Under the pieces are notes generated by a model. That model was not told where the DNA came from. It saw nothing but the letters and a program-made list of their open reading frames with translations, and did not search any database. A DNA stretch of 20,386 bases from a virus. This document shows positions 7,901 through 14,093 of this stretch, piece after piece. The stretch is from the IMG/VR virus record IMGVR_UViG_3300030430_004520, positions 1 through 20,386 of that record. One strand, 5' to 3'. Numbering within the stretch: the stretch's first letter is position 1; each line of letters opens with the position of its first letter. The translations under genes and the position numbers were made by a program.

Positions 7901-8286
7901 ATCCAGCAGACCATGCAAGTGTAACATCTCATCAACAAGCTTGTACTTATGCTGTATGGCACAATGGAACTAGAGTATCTACAGATGTAGCTCCAACCTC
8001 GTCTCAAGAACTAAGAAGAATTGGTAATTCAAGTAACTCGTATGGAGGTACGCCACATCCTAATCGTGATTGGGGATGGGGACATTCTGACACTGTCACA
8101 CCAACAATAACTGGTACTTACAGTGCATTTAGTCAACAACCAAAACATATAGTGAAATTTGGTGGTAGTAATGCAAGAGGTTTCAATCTAATTGACGATT
8201 TTAGATACACTGTTGGTGAAAGTATATACGATACAAGTCAATCATCAATCACAGTTCCAAGTTCAGCTTTAGGGAATACTATCTAA
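4990..8286 (+). CDS. Large Calx-beta-like repeat protein with C-terminal LamG-like domain (putative virion adhesin/decoration protein)
   Basis: 1098 residues. After about 37 residues come seven repeats of roughly 101 residues (starting at residues 38, 139, 239, 339, 440, 541 and 644). Each has a T/SYSL start, an N-E-G-D/Q-T/S turn, a central VTGI..ADL.SG.LTG.F stretch, a TEG.ETL strand and an end in NDTS. This is the pattern of Calx-beta-like, often calcium-binding beta-sandwiches. From about residue 745 to the end there is a concanavalin/LamG-like domain: LYLPFDGNYNDG, then FTIQFWIKF, WNHVAIQRI and DDFRYTVGESIYDT. Such domains commonly bind glycans. No signal peptide or membrane segment is seen, which fits a virion protein. 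It overlaps gp15 by 8 bases and gp16 by 1. A role on the virion surface is inferred from position and architecture; the T4 locus has no counterpart. Confidence 0.8.
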   Translation: MTKPFSRIVVTANTTTSEPIITKTFLDKGLHTDLDSVTYSLSSSHVSANEGDTVTITLTTSGLPNNSDIAYIVTGISSADLSSGSLTGDFEISNNTGSVSFTLANDLTTEGSETLSLSLVNGKASKNVTIGDTSLTPATYSLTSDNSSYNEGDTINITLTTTNVDDGTNIPYTVSGITGADLSSGAISGNFTVTSGTASLSFVLTNDVTTEGTETFTIALNNGEASKSVTINDTSLTKTYSISRNAANVNEDGSVVFTLTTENVGDGTAVPFTITGINSSDITASTLTGNFIVSGGTATKSFTMVEDASTEGAETMTLTLDNGLASNSVIINDTSQGPTYSLTSSSESINEGQSVIFTLTTTNVADGTTIPYTVTGIDVADLVSGSLTGVFTINSNQGTQSYGLVNDTTTEGEETLTLSLDNGAASKNVTINDTSVGVPSYSLARSASNVNEGGAVSFTLTTTNVADGTNIAYTVTGISSADLTSGSLTGNFVMSSGTATQSFVLAEDASTEGAETMTMALDNGQGGTSSVTVNDTSEAVSYSLGRNATAIDEGSQVVISLSTTGVSTGTNVAYTVSGIDANDIESDSAPLTGNFTTSGSGTDSKTFKLKEDVATEGTETLTLALDNGEAAITVDINDTSTAPTYDLSPSSSTANEGDTITFTLNTTGVSDATMIAYTVTGISSGDLSSGDMTGNFIISSDTATKSFTLANDESTEGSETMTVTIDATGDSASVTINDTSTTPTPSASVKLYLPFDGNYNDGSTFTYAHRFVEQGHGAITAGGVSVSQIMNSGSKYGSGHMKTQIGDRGFYQSSYNDWWTGSSSSDIRLLTYAYTDQSTMPWYPTTNSAYNGRAKSFTIQFWIKFLEVDTSPSHVTTSSVVSHRAFAMGDAGSTMLGSSTWRPWLVCQLQGPSSWDSSSETPYLQIFQYVSSTGTYTSYTSTGLGHLISYSNTNLSRTDWNHVAIQRIAPNPADHASVTSHQQACTYAVWHNGTRVSTDVAPTSSQELRRIGNSSNSYGGTPHPNRDWGWGHSDTVTPTITGTYSAFSQQPKHIVKFGGSNARGFNLIDDFRYTVGESIYDTSQSSITVPSSALGNTI
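5101..7212 (+). repeat. Seven tandem ~303-bp coding repeats (Calx-beta-like)
   Basis: Repeat starts are at 5101, 5404, 5704, 6004, 6307, 6610 and 6919, giving spacings of 300-309 bases. Most units end with GATACTAGT or a close variant encoding DTS (for example 6286, 6592, 6901, 7201). Similarity extends to DNA in places. Bases 6058-6093 and 6361-6396 are nearly identical at exactly 303 bases distance. The segment starting at 5905 is nearly identical to that starting at 6508 (two repeats away, differing at two of about 35 bases). Other parts have diverged to amino-acid level only. Confidence 0.9.
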
Positions 8287-8669
8287 TGGGATTCAATGAT
8301 AAAATGGGAGAAATCCTAAACATACAGTCTGAAGAACAAGAAGTAATTGCTCCTGATAACAGTAACAAGGATGTAGAGGATGACTATTCTTATGCACGCC
8401 GTAATCTTAGGGATCTTATTGATTCTGGTATGGGGGATCTTGATAGAGTAATGGAAATTGCTCGGCAAAGTGAATCACCCAGAGCATTTGAAGTTGCAAC
8501 TAATTTACTCAAGACTCTAACTGATACAAACAAAGATTTGTTAGAGTTGGCAAAGAAAAAGAAAGATTTAACACAAGAAAAGGAAAAAACACAGACCGTA
8601 ACTAACAACGCTTTATTTGTTGGTTCGACTGCTGACTTACAAAAGTTAATTCAAAACAAGAGTGAATAA
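8286..8669 (+). CDS. 16: Terminase small subunit gp16
   Basis: 127 residues (T4 gp16 is 164). Residues 34-64, YSYARRNLRDLIDSG followed by DRVMEIARQSE, then SPRAFEVATNLLKTLTDTNK (64-83) and the C-terminal NNALFVGSTADLQKLI (107-122) are the family signature of T4-like small terminases. A Lys/Glu-rich helix at 84-103 fits the central coiled-coil used for ring assembly. The protein recognises the DNA and regulates the gp17 ATPase during packaging. Its ATG overlaps the preceding stop codon by one base, and its own stop overlaps the next ATG. In contrast to T4, three extra genes separate it from gp17. Confidence 0.9.
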   Translation: MGFNDKMGEILNIQSEEQEVIAPDNSNKDVEDDYSYARRNLRDLIDSGMGDLDRVMEIARQSESPRAFEVATNLLKTLTDTNKDLLELAKKKKDLTQEKEKTQTVTNNALFVGSTADLQKLIQNKSE

Positions 8670-8851
8670 TGTATTATCTTGTTGTATACTTTTTAGTACA
8701 AGGTTTTTGGTTGTCTGCAGAAGAAGCAAATTATCATGGATGGTCTAGAGTACAATACGATACTCTAGAAGAATGTATAGAACGTCGAGATTTTATGAAT
8801 AAAAACTTTGGGAGTGATGTAAAAGCATTATGTTTAGCACCCAATACATAA
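8669..8851 (+). CDS. Small two-cysteine protein, unknown function
   Basis: 60 residues, not recognised. The first 15 residues (MYYLVVYFLVQGFWL) are hydrophobic and could be a secretion signal or membrane anchor, though there is no positive n-region. The rest contains YDTLEECIERRDFM and ends ALCLAPNT, so it has two cysteines 20 residues apart. This layout (an F/Y-D-x-L-x-x-C-x-x-R helix, then a second Cys near the end) is seen in many tiny phage proteins with no known function. It is tied to its neighbours by TAATG overlaps on both sides, which argues that it is a real gene. The next gene has a similar architecture. Confidence 0.6.
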   Translation: MYYLVVYFLVQGFWLSAEEANYHGWSRVQYDTLEECIERRDFMNKNFGSDVKALCLAPNT

Positions 8852-9066
8852 TGATACTGTCAGTCTGTATAAATTTTAATGGTATAAAAAATTGCCAAGA
8901 ATTTAAACGTGACTTTTTCTTTCAATCAAAAGCTCGGTGTGAAATGATAGCTGCCATCGAAAAAGGTCAATATTATGAAAGGACAGAAAGGAGAGATTGG
9001 TCTGAATATACATGGCGTTGTGAAGGTCTAAGTTGGGAGAAGGGATATGGAACCAAATCTAGCTAG
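8851..9066 (+). CDS. Small cysteine-containing protein, unknown function
   Basis: 71 residues from the ATG at 8851, which overlaps the previous stop codon by one base as at several other junctions here. An in-frame ATG at 8830 would add seven residues (MFSTQYI) and is a possible alternative. The protein is not recognised. It starts ILSVCINFNGIKNCQEFKRD, followed by ARCEMIAAIEKGQYYE and WRCEGLSWEKG, giving four cysteines. As in the gene before it, a Cys sits in a central helix-like stretch with another Cys near the end, so the two may be distant paralogues. The 3' end overlaps the MscS-like gene by 20 bases. No clear membrane segment is present. Confidence 0.55.
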   Translation: MILSVCINFNGIKNCQEFKRDFFFQSKARCEMIAAIEKGQYYERTERRDWSEYTWRCEGLSWEKGYGTKSS

Positions 9067-9502
9067 TTTATCAGGTGAGCTCACAGAGTTATTATTACCC
9101 TGGGTAGCAGTTCTTATTTCAATTGTCGTAGCAATTCTATTTAAAGACTTTGCAACAAGTCTATCGAAAGGCATTGCTTTTCAAATGGATAAAGCATTCA
9201 ACGAGGGTGATAAAGTTCTATTAGATGGCTGTGAGGCTACTATACTTAAAATTGGTATGAGACAAACTGTATTTGGCATCTATAGTGATAGAGGATATGT
9301 CTGGCGATATGTTCCCAATGAACGTATCCTAACTCTAAAACTTGAGAAGGTAATTGACTCTGAACTACATAAAGATACAGAAGAAGAAAAGGGCATTCGT
9401 ATTCAAAGACTAATTGATGCAGCCCAAGACGCACATATTCAAAAGAACAAAGAATTTATTGATAAAAATAGAAAAGATATTGAAGAGTTAAAAGGTAAAT
9501 AA
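9047..9502 (+). CDS. MscS-like mini membrane protein (one TM helix plus MscS beta domain)
   Basis: 151 residues. Residues 15-33 (LLLPWVAVLISIVVAILFK) form a membrane helix. DFATSLSKGIAFQMDKAFNEGD (34-55) aligns by eye with the end of MscS TM3 that leads into the beta domain. FNEGDKVLLDGCEATILKIG (51-70) and YVWRYVPNERILTL (84-97) match the F.xGD.V...G..G.V..I and V.IPN..I pattern of the MscS middle domain. TM1, TM2 and the C-terminal cage are missing. Instead there is a charged helix from about 105 to 151. A homo-oligomer with a pore-like single helix is conceivable, as is interaction with a host channel. GGAGAAGGG just before the ATG is a strong ribosome site. The gene overlaps gp17 by one base. 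Function in the phage is unknown. Confidence 0.65.
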   Translation: MEPNLASLSGELTELLLPWVAVLISIVVAILFKDFATSLSKGIAFQMDKAFNEGDKVLLDGCEATILKIGMRQTVFGIYSDRGYVWRYVPNERILTLKLEKVIDSELHKDTEEEKGIRIQRLIDAAQDAHIQKNKEFIDKNRKDIEELKGK

Positions 9503-11124
9503 TGTCAGACGCATATTTGTCCAATCCTAATCTAAAGAAGATTGGGGTTGATATTGAATTTACACAGAAACAGATTGAAGAATATGTGAAGTGTGCCAAA
9601 GACCCCATTTACTTCATTAGACAGTTTGTTAAGATTATTCATGTTGACCATGGGTTAATTCCTCTTGACCTATATGAGTATCAAGAGCGTATGGTCACAA
9701 CTTTCAATGACAACAGATTTGTTATCACAAAAATGCCAAGACAATCTGGTAAGTCAACAGCTGTCGTTGGTTATATTTTACATTACATTTTATTTAATCA
9801 GGATAAGAATGTAGCTCTGCTTGCCAACAAGGCAGAGTTGGCCCGTGAACTACTAGACAGACTTAAGAAGGCATATGAGAACTTACCACTCTGGTTACAA
9901 CAGGGTATTGTTGTATGGAATAAGGGCTCTATTGAAGTGGAGAACGGTTCTAAGATTATAGCAACCTCAACCACAGGGTCAGCAGCTCGTGGTCAGTCTT
10001 TCTCTCTAGTATTTCTAGATGAGTTTGCATTCGTACCACATGGACTAGCAGATGACTTCTTTAAATCAGTTTATCCTACTATCTCATCTGGTCAAGAAAC
10101 TAAAATGATTATCGTGTCTACACCAAAAGGTATGAATCACTTCTATAGAATGTGGACTGAGGCAGAAGAAGGAAGAAGTAACTTTCTACCACTCACAGTG
10201 AACTGGTGGGAAACACCAGGCAGAGATGAGAGATGGAAAGAAGAACAGATTGCAAATACCAGTGAAGAAGATTTTGAACAAGAGTTTGCATGTAATTTCT
10301 TAGGTACATCTAATACTCTTATCAATACTAATACTTTACGTAATTTAACATTCGTAAGACCTATATTTCAAAAACAAGGATTTGACCAATATGCAAATAT
10401 CGAACCTGGTCACGAATACATTATAACAGTAGATACTTCTAGAGGTGTGGGTGGGGATTTCTCAGCCTTTACAGTGGTAGATGTAAGTGATATTCCTTAT
10501 CGTGTTGTTGCTAAATATAGAGATAAAAACATCTCTCCTTTATTATATCCTGAACTCATCTATAATGTTGCTAATAATTTTAATCAAGCTTTTGTATTGG
10601 TTGAAATAAATGATATCGGTGAACAGATTGCAAATATATTATATCGTGATTTAGAATATGAAAATTTATTCATCACAGCTATGAAAGGTAGAGCCGGCCA
10701 AAGAGTTGGTGGTGGATTTGGTAAGAATGCTCAACTTGGAGTAAGAACCACAAAACAAGTAAAAAGAATAGGATGTTCAACTCTTAAAGATTTGATAGAA
10801 GACCAGAAGATTATCATTGAGGATTTTGATATTATTGAAGAACTTTCAAACTTCATATCTAAAAGGGAGTCTTACGAAGCCGATGAAGGTCATCATGATG
10901 ATTTAGTAATGTGTCTTGTTTTATTTGGTTGGTTAATTCGTCAAGAATATTTTAAGGATTTGACTAACTCTGATATTCGTCAAAAGTTTTTAGCTGATAA
11001 AGAAGAAATGTTAGATGAAGAGATGTTACCCTTTGGTTTTTATGACGATGGTCAGGATAATACTCCCAAGGTAGAACAGGTTGACCATTACTCTCTAGAA
11101 GATTTAAGAGAGTTCTTCAGTTGA
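9502..11124 (+). CDS. 17: Terminase large subunit gp17 (packaging ATPase/nuclease)
   Basis: 540 residues (T4 gp17 is 610). ATPase domain: Walker A PRQSGKST (79-86, K84), Walker B VFLDE (170-174, D173 with catalytic E174), and coupling motif STPKG (206-210). Nuclease domain with RNase H fold: D311 in TVDTSRG, E369 in VLVEIND and D466/D467 in HHDDLVM are the expected metal-binding acids. It docks on the gp20 portal, drives DNA into the prohead and cuts the concatemer. The C-terminal tail after about residue 485 is acidic. The ATG overlaps the previous stop codon by one base. Its last 21 bases are overlapped by an antisense NUMOD3 gene. All key residues are present, so it should be active. Confidence 0.97.
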   Translation: MSDAYLSNPNLKKIGVDIEFTQKQIEEYVKCAKDPIYFIRQFVKIIHVDHGLIPLDLYEYQERMVTTFNDNRFVITKMPRQSGKSTAVVGYILHYILFNQDKNVALLANKAELARELLDRLKKAYENLPLWLQQGIVVWNKGSIEVENGSKIIATSTTGSAARGQSFSLVFLDEFAFVPHGLADDFFKSVYPTISSGQETKMIIVSTPKGMNHFYRMWTEAEEGRSNFLPLTVNWWETPGRDERWKEEQIANTSEEDFEQEFACNFLGTSNTLINTNTLRNLTFVRPIFQKQGFDQYANIEPGHEYIITVDTSRGVGGDFSAFTVVDVSDIPYRVVAKYRDKNISPLLYPELIYNVANNFNQAFVLVEINDIGEQIANILYRDLEYENLFITAMKGRAGQRVGGGFGKNAQLGVRTTKQVKRIGCSTLKDLIEDQKIIIEDFDIIEELSNFISKRESYEADEGHHDDLVMCLVLFGWLIRQEYFKDLTNSDIRQKFLADKEEMLDEEMLPFGFYDDGQDNTPKVEQVDHYSLEDLREFFS

Positions 11125-11307
11125 CCATGGGTCTATAATTGTTACAGCATCTTTCTTACGCTTCATAGTCTCACTTATCTTTTTCTTGGTTTCTTCACTA
11201 TGTTTTTTTCCACGATGAGAATCGCTCATTTTCCGTTTAGTTTCATCGGAAAACTTACGACCCAACTTTGCTTCACGCATTTTATTTTTTGTTTCTTGAC
11301 TCTTCAT
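11104..11307 (-). CDS. Small NUMOD3-repeat protein (homing-endonuclease DNA-binding remnant)
   Basis: 67 residues on the strand opposite to all other genes. Residues 7-46 contain tandem NUMOD3-type motifs: [19 protein letters not shown], then [17 protein letters not shown], then [15 protein letters not shown]3 modules are DNA-binding pieces attached to GIY-YIG and HNH homing endonucleases. No catalytic domain is present here. The frame stays open for only 19 codons upstream of the ATG, without another standard start or any GIY-YIG motif. No good ribosome site is visible; an AATAAATA (11320-11313 on this strand) lies only about 5 bases from the ATG. The last residues overlap the end of gp17 and are probably incidental. 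It is either a decayed endonuclease or a small free-standing DNA-binding protein. Homing genes often sit beside terminase genes. Confidence 0.6.
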   Translation of the reverse strand: MKSQETKNKMREAKLGRKFSDETKRKMSDSHRGKKHSEETKKKISETMKRKKDAVTIIDPWSTEELS

Positions 11308-11343
11308 ATTTCTATTTATTAACTTAGTTAAAATAGTCTTTTC

Positions 11344-11351
11344 TATAAATA
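11344..11351 (+). promoter_or_regulatory. T4-type late promoter TATAAATA
   Basis: A perfect late consensus in the 90-base gap between the antisense gene and gp18, 46 bases before the gp18 ATG. It gives the highly expressed sheath gene its own transcription start. The AAGGAG ribosome site is at 11385-11390. Confidence 0.78.
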
Positions 11352-11375
11352 AAACGAATAATGATTAGTTCGTTT
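11352..11375 (+). other. Hairpin in the gp18 mRNA leader
   Basis: AAACGAA (11352-11358) and TTCGTTT (11369-11375) are perfect complements around a 10-base loop. The hairpin lies immediately after the late promoter and about 10 bases before the ribosome site, so it would be at or near the 5' end of the sheath transcript. It may stabilise the message. It has no T-tract of a terminator. Confidence 0.45.
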
Positions 11376-11397
11376 CTTAAACATAAGGAGTAAAGAA

Positions 11398-13401
11398 ATG
11401 CCTTTCCAAGTATCTCCAGGCGTGAATGTTAGTGAGATCGATCTTACTACTATTGTTCCTGCCGTACAAACAACAGGGGCCGGGATTGCTGGTCACTTCA
11501 GTTGGGGACCAGTTGATACTATTGTCTTAGTATCAGATGAAAATTCTTTAGTAAATAACTTTCAAAAACCAAATGCTAATACTGCAGATGACTTTTTTAC
11601 GGCTTCAAACTTCCTAGCATATTCAAATGCCTTACAGGTTGTTCGTGTTGTTGAGCCAAGTTCATCTTCTTCTGATGCAGATGCTGCTCGTAATGCTCAT
11701 CTAAATTCTGCCAACACACAAAATACTGTTATTAAAAATGATGACCACTATGATTCAAATTACTCTAGTGGTATCGGTGGTGTTGGTGAATTTGTTGCTA
11801 AATATCCAGGTGAGCTTGGTAACTCATTAGAGGTATCTGTCTGCTCTTCTACGGATGCTTGGGAGTCATCTTTATCAGCTAATCTAGTATTTACTGCTGG
11901 AAGTACAACAGTTCTTACTAAGGGTGCAAATACATCTGCAGACCTAACTTCTGGAGCGGATATTAATCTAAGCTCTTCTGTTAGTGTTGGTGACAGACTT
12001 TTCCTACAATCATCAACAATTAATATCGGTGATGCTCTAAAAATTGCTGCAGTTGATACAACAACAATTACCTTAGAAGCTGCACCAACTAGACAACAAT
12101 TAGGTACAACAGATGATACTACAAAAGTACAGTCTGCCTCTGTAAAGCGTCGTTGGGAGCATCATAATCAATTTGATGCAGCCCCTGGTACTTCTCCATA
12201 TGTAACAACTGCTGGTGGTTCAGCTGATGAGATGCATATTGTTGTAGTTGACCAAGACGGTGACTGGACTGGTGTTAAGAACCAAGTTATTGAAAAACAC
12301 GCTGCTGTTTCTAAAGCATCAGATGCCAAAACACCAGAGGGCAATTCAAACTATTATGTGAATATTATTAATAATCGTTCTGCATATATGTTCTGGGCAG
12401 CACATAATACTTCTGATACTAATGCCGGCCAGAAAGCTGGAGGAACTACTTTTGGTGGTTCTTCTCTACCTACTACCAAATCTTTCGTACATGGTAGAGA
12501 TGGTATCAAACCAAGTAATGCAGCTTACATTGATGGGTACGAAAAGTTTAGTAACGCTGAAGAAGTTGATATTTCTTTCATTCTTGGTGCTGGTGCTAAT
12601 CAAACTAGAGCTATTCATCTAATTAATAATATTGCTGAAAAGCGTTTAGACTGTATTGCTATCATTTCACCAGAACGTGCTGATGTAGTAGATAATGCAT
12701 TGTATTCTGGTAAACAAGCTGAAGATATTGTTGCATTCCGTAATACTCTTCCATCATCTTCATATGGTGTAATGGATAGTGGATGGAAGTATCAGTATGA
12801 TAAGTTCAACGATGTTTTCCGTTATGTACCACTAAATGGTGATACTGCCGGTACTATGGTTCGTACAGACCAACAACGTGACCCATGGTATTCACCAGCT
12901 GGTTTCAATCGTGGTAATGTTAAGAATGTTGTAAAACTTGCTTTCAATCCTAATAAAGCAGAACGTGATGTTCTTTACAAAGGTGGTGTTAATCCAGTTA
13001 CATCATTCCCAGGTCAAGGTACAGTTCTATTTGGTGATAAAACACTTCTTGCCAAACCAAGTGCCTTTGACCGAATCAATGTTCGTAGACTCTTCATCGT
13101 CCTTGAGAAAGCAATCTCTACTGCTTCCAAGTTCACACTGTTCGAGTTTAACGATGAATTCACTCGTGCTAACTTCGTCAACCTAGTTGAACCATTCCTA
13201 CGGGATGTTCAAGGTCGTCGCGGTATCACTGACTTCCGTGTCGTCTGTGATGAAACAAACAACACACCAGAAGTTATTGACCGTAATGAGTTCATTGGTG
13301 ATATCTTTATCAAACCTGCTCGTTCCATCAACTTTATTCAACTAAACTTCGTCGCTGTCAGAACTGGTGTCGATTTTAGTGAAGTAGTTGGCCAGGTTTA
13401 A
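11398..13401 (+). CDS. 18: Tail sheath protein gp18
   Basis: 667 residues, almost the same as T4 gp18 (659). The N-terminus FQVSPGVNVSEIDLT (3-17) and the following GAGIAGHFSWGP are typical of contractile sheath proteins. The middle third is Ser/Thr/Gly-rich and more variable, corresponding to the surface-exposed domains. The C-terminal domain, including LFIVLEKAIS, LFEFNDEFTRANFVN and GRRGITDFRVVCDETNN, is the conserved core that makes the inter-subunit mesh and contacts the tube. It polymerises around gp19 and contracts at infection. It has its own late promoter and a strong AAGGAG ribosome site. The 3' end (from about 13080) uses many more C-ending codons than the rest of the gene. gp15 upstream is its terminator partner. 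Confidence 0.96.
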   Translation: MPFQVSPGVNVSEIDLTTIVPAVQTTGAGIAGHFSWGPVDTIVLVSDENSLVNNFQKPNANTADDFFTASNFLAYSNALQVVRVVEPSSSSSDADAARNAHLNSANTQNTVIKNDDHYDSNYSSGIGGVGEFVAKYPGELGNSLEVSVCSSTDAWESSLSANLVFTAGSTTVLTKGANTSADLTSGADINLSSSVSVGDRLFLQSSTINIGDALKIAAVDTTTITLEAAPTRQQLGTTDDTTKVQSASVKRRWEHHNQFDAAPGTSPYVTTAGGSADEMHIVVVDQDGDWTGVKNQVIEKHAAVSKASDAKTPEGNSNYYVNIINNRSAYMFWAAHNTSDTNAGQKAGGTTFGGSSLPTTKSFVHGRDGIKPSNAAYIDGYEKFSNAEEVDISFILGAGANQTRAIHLINNIAEKRLDCIAIISPERADVVDNALYSGKQAEDIVAFRNTLPSSSYGVMDSGWKYQYDKFNDVFRYVPLNGDTAGTMVRTDQQRDPWYSPAGFNRGNVKNVVKLAFNPNKAERDVLYKGGVNPVTSFPGQGTVLFGDKTLLAKPSAFDRINVRRLFIVLEKAISTASKFTLFEFNDEFTRANFVNLVEPFLRDVQGRRGITDFRVVCDETNNTPEVIDRNEFIGDIFIKPARSINFIQLNFVAVRTGVDFSEVVGQV

Positions 13402-13409
13402 TATAAATA
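13402..13409 (+). promoter_or_regulatory. T4-type late promoter TATAAATA
   Basis: A perfect late consensus directly adjoining the gp18 stop codon and ending 24 bases before the gp19 ATG. AGGAG at 13421-13425 is the ribosome site. It allows the tube gene to be transcribed separately, ending at the hairpin terminator at 14016-14043. Confidence 0.75.
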
Positions 13410-13433
13410 ATAAAAAGATAAGGAGTCAAACAA

Positions 13434-13994
13434 ATGGCATTTAATATTACGGAGTTTCAAGGACAAATGACTGGCGGGGGTGCCCGTGCTAATTTGTTCC
13501 AAGTAACTATCGATAATCCAGTAGATCGTGGTGCCTTCATTAAAACATCTTTCATGGTATCGGCTGCACAGATTCCAGAGGCAACTTTAGGAACAGCAAC
13601 TGTCAACTATTTTGGTCGCCAGGTTAAACTAGCTGGTAATAGAACTTTTGCAGATTGGGAAGTTACAATTCTTAATGATGAAGATTTCCTAATCCGTGAT
13701 GGTATGGAACGATGGTCAAACGCTATCAATGGTCTACAGAGTAACTTACGGGATCCAGGTCTTGCAACTACAGCTCAGTATAAAACCAATGCTACTGTAA
13801 CACAATTTGCAAAGACTGGTGAACCAATTCGTACATATAACTTTGTCGGCATCTTTCCAATCACAGTTGGTGCAATTGCACTAGATTGGGGTACAAATGA
13901 TGAAGTCGAGACATTCCCAGTAACATTCGCTTATGATTATTGGCAAGCTGGTCAAGGTGTAATTGGACAGGTTACAAACGCACTATTTGGTTAA
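13434..13994 (+). CDS. 19: Tail tube protein gp19
   Basis: 186 residues (T4 gp19 is 163). The beginning, MAFNITEFQGQMTGGGARANLFQV, and the central FADWEVTILNDEDFLIRDGMERW (residues 74-96) are standard tail-tube family segments, as is the C-terminal pattern around TFAYDYWQAG. Hexameric rings of gp19 stack on the baseplate to form the rigid inner tube through which DNA passes. It lies between gp18 and gp20 exactly as in T4. It is bounded by its own late promoter and a strong terminator, making it a single-gene unit, consistent with a need for many copies. Confidence 0.95.
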   Translation: MAFNITEFQGQMTGGGARANLFQVTIDNPVDRGAFIKTSFMVSAAQIPEATLGTATVNYFGRQVKLAGNRTFADWEVTILNDEDFLIRDGMERWSNAINGLQSNLRDPGLATTAQYKTNATVTQFAKTGEPIRTYNFVGIFPITVGAIALDWGTNDEVETFPVTFAYDYWQAGQGVIGQVTNALFG

Positions 13995-14015
13995 TAATCA
14001 GTCACATAATTTTAC

Positions 14016-14043
14016 AAAACGGGGGCTTCGGTCCCCGTTTTTT
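14016..14043 (+). terminator. Rho-independent terminator with C(UUCG)G tetraloop
   Basis: The stem pairs AAAACGGGG plus GC (14016-14026) with GT plus CCCCGTTTT (14031-14041), with one G-U pair and a TTCG loop at 14027-14030, giving 11 base pairs. The 3' arm runs into six T residues (14038-14043). The C(UUCG)G loop is a hallmark of T4-type terminators. It lies 21 bases after the gp19 stop codon and separates gp19 from gp20. Confidence 0.93.
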
Positions 14044-14053
14044 GTTTGAACTA

Positions 14054-14061
14054 AATAAATA
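14054..14061 (+). promoter_or_regulatory. Probable late promoter for gp20 (variant AATAAATA)
   Basis: AATAAATA matches 7 of 8 bases of TATAAATA and ends 32 bases before the gp20 ATG. Since a strong terminator stands just upstream, gp20 needs a new promoter, which supports this weak element. AGGA at 14081-14084 is the ribosome site. Confidence 0.5.
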
Positions 14062-14093
14062 ATGACAACAGTTTAATCTGAGGAAATGAGATA

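Noticed and set aside
11099-11121. GAAGA ... TCTTC inverted repeat at the end of gp17 as a terminator
   Set aside because: Five weak pairs with a long loop inside coding sequence and no T-tract after it.
11313-11320. AATAAATA on the minus strand as a late promoter for the NUMOD3 gene
   Set aside because: It is only about 5 bases from the ATG, leaving no room for a transcription start and ribosome site.
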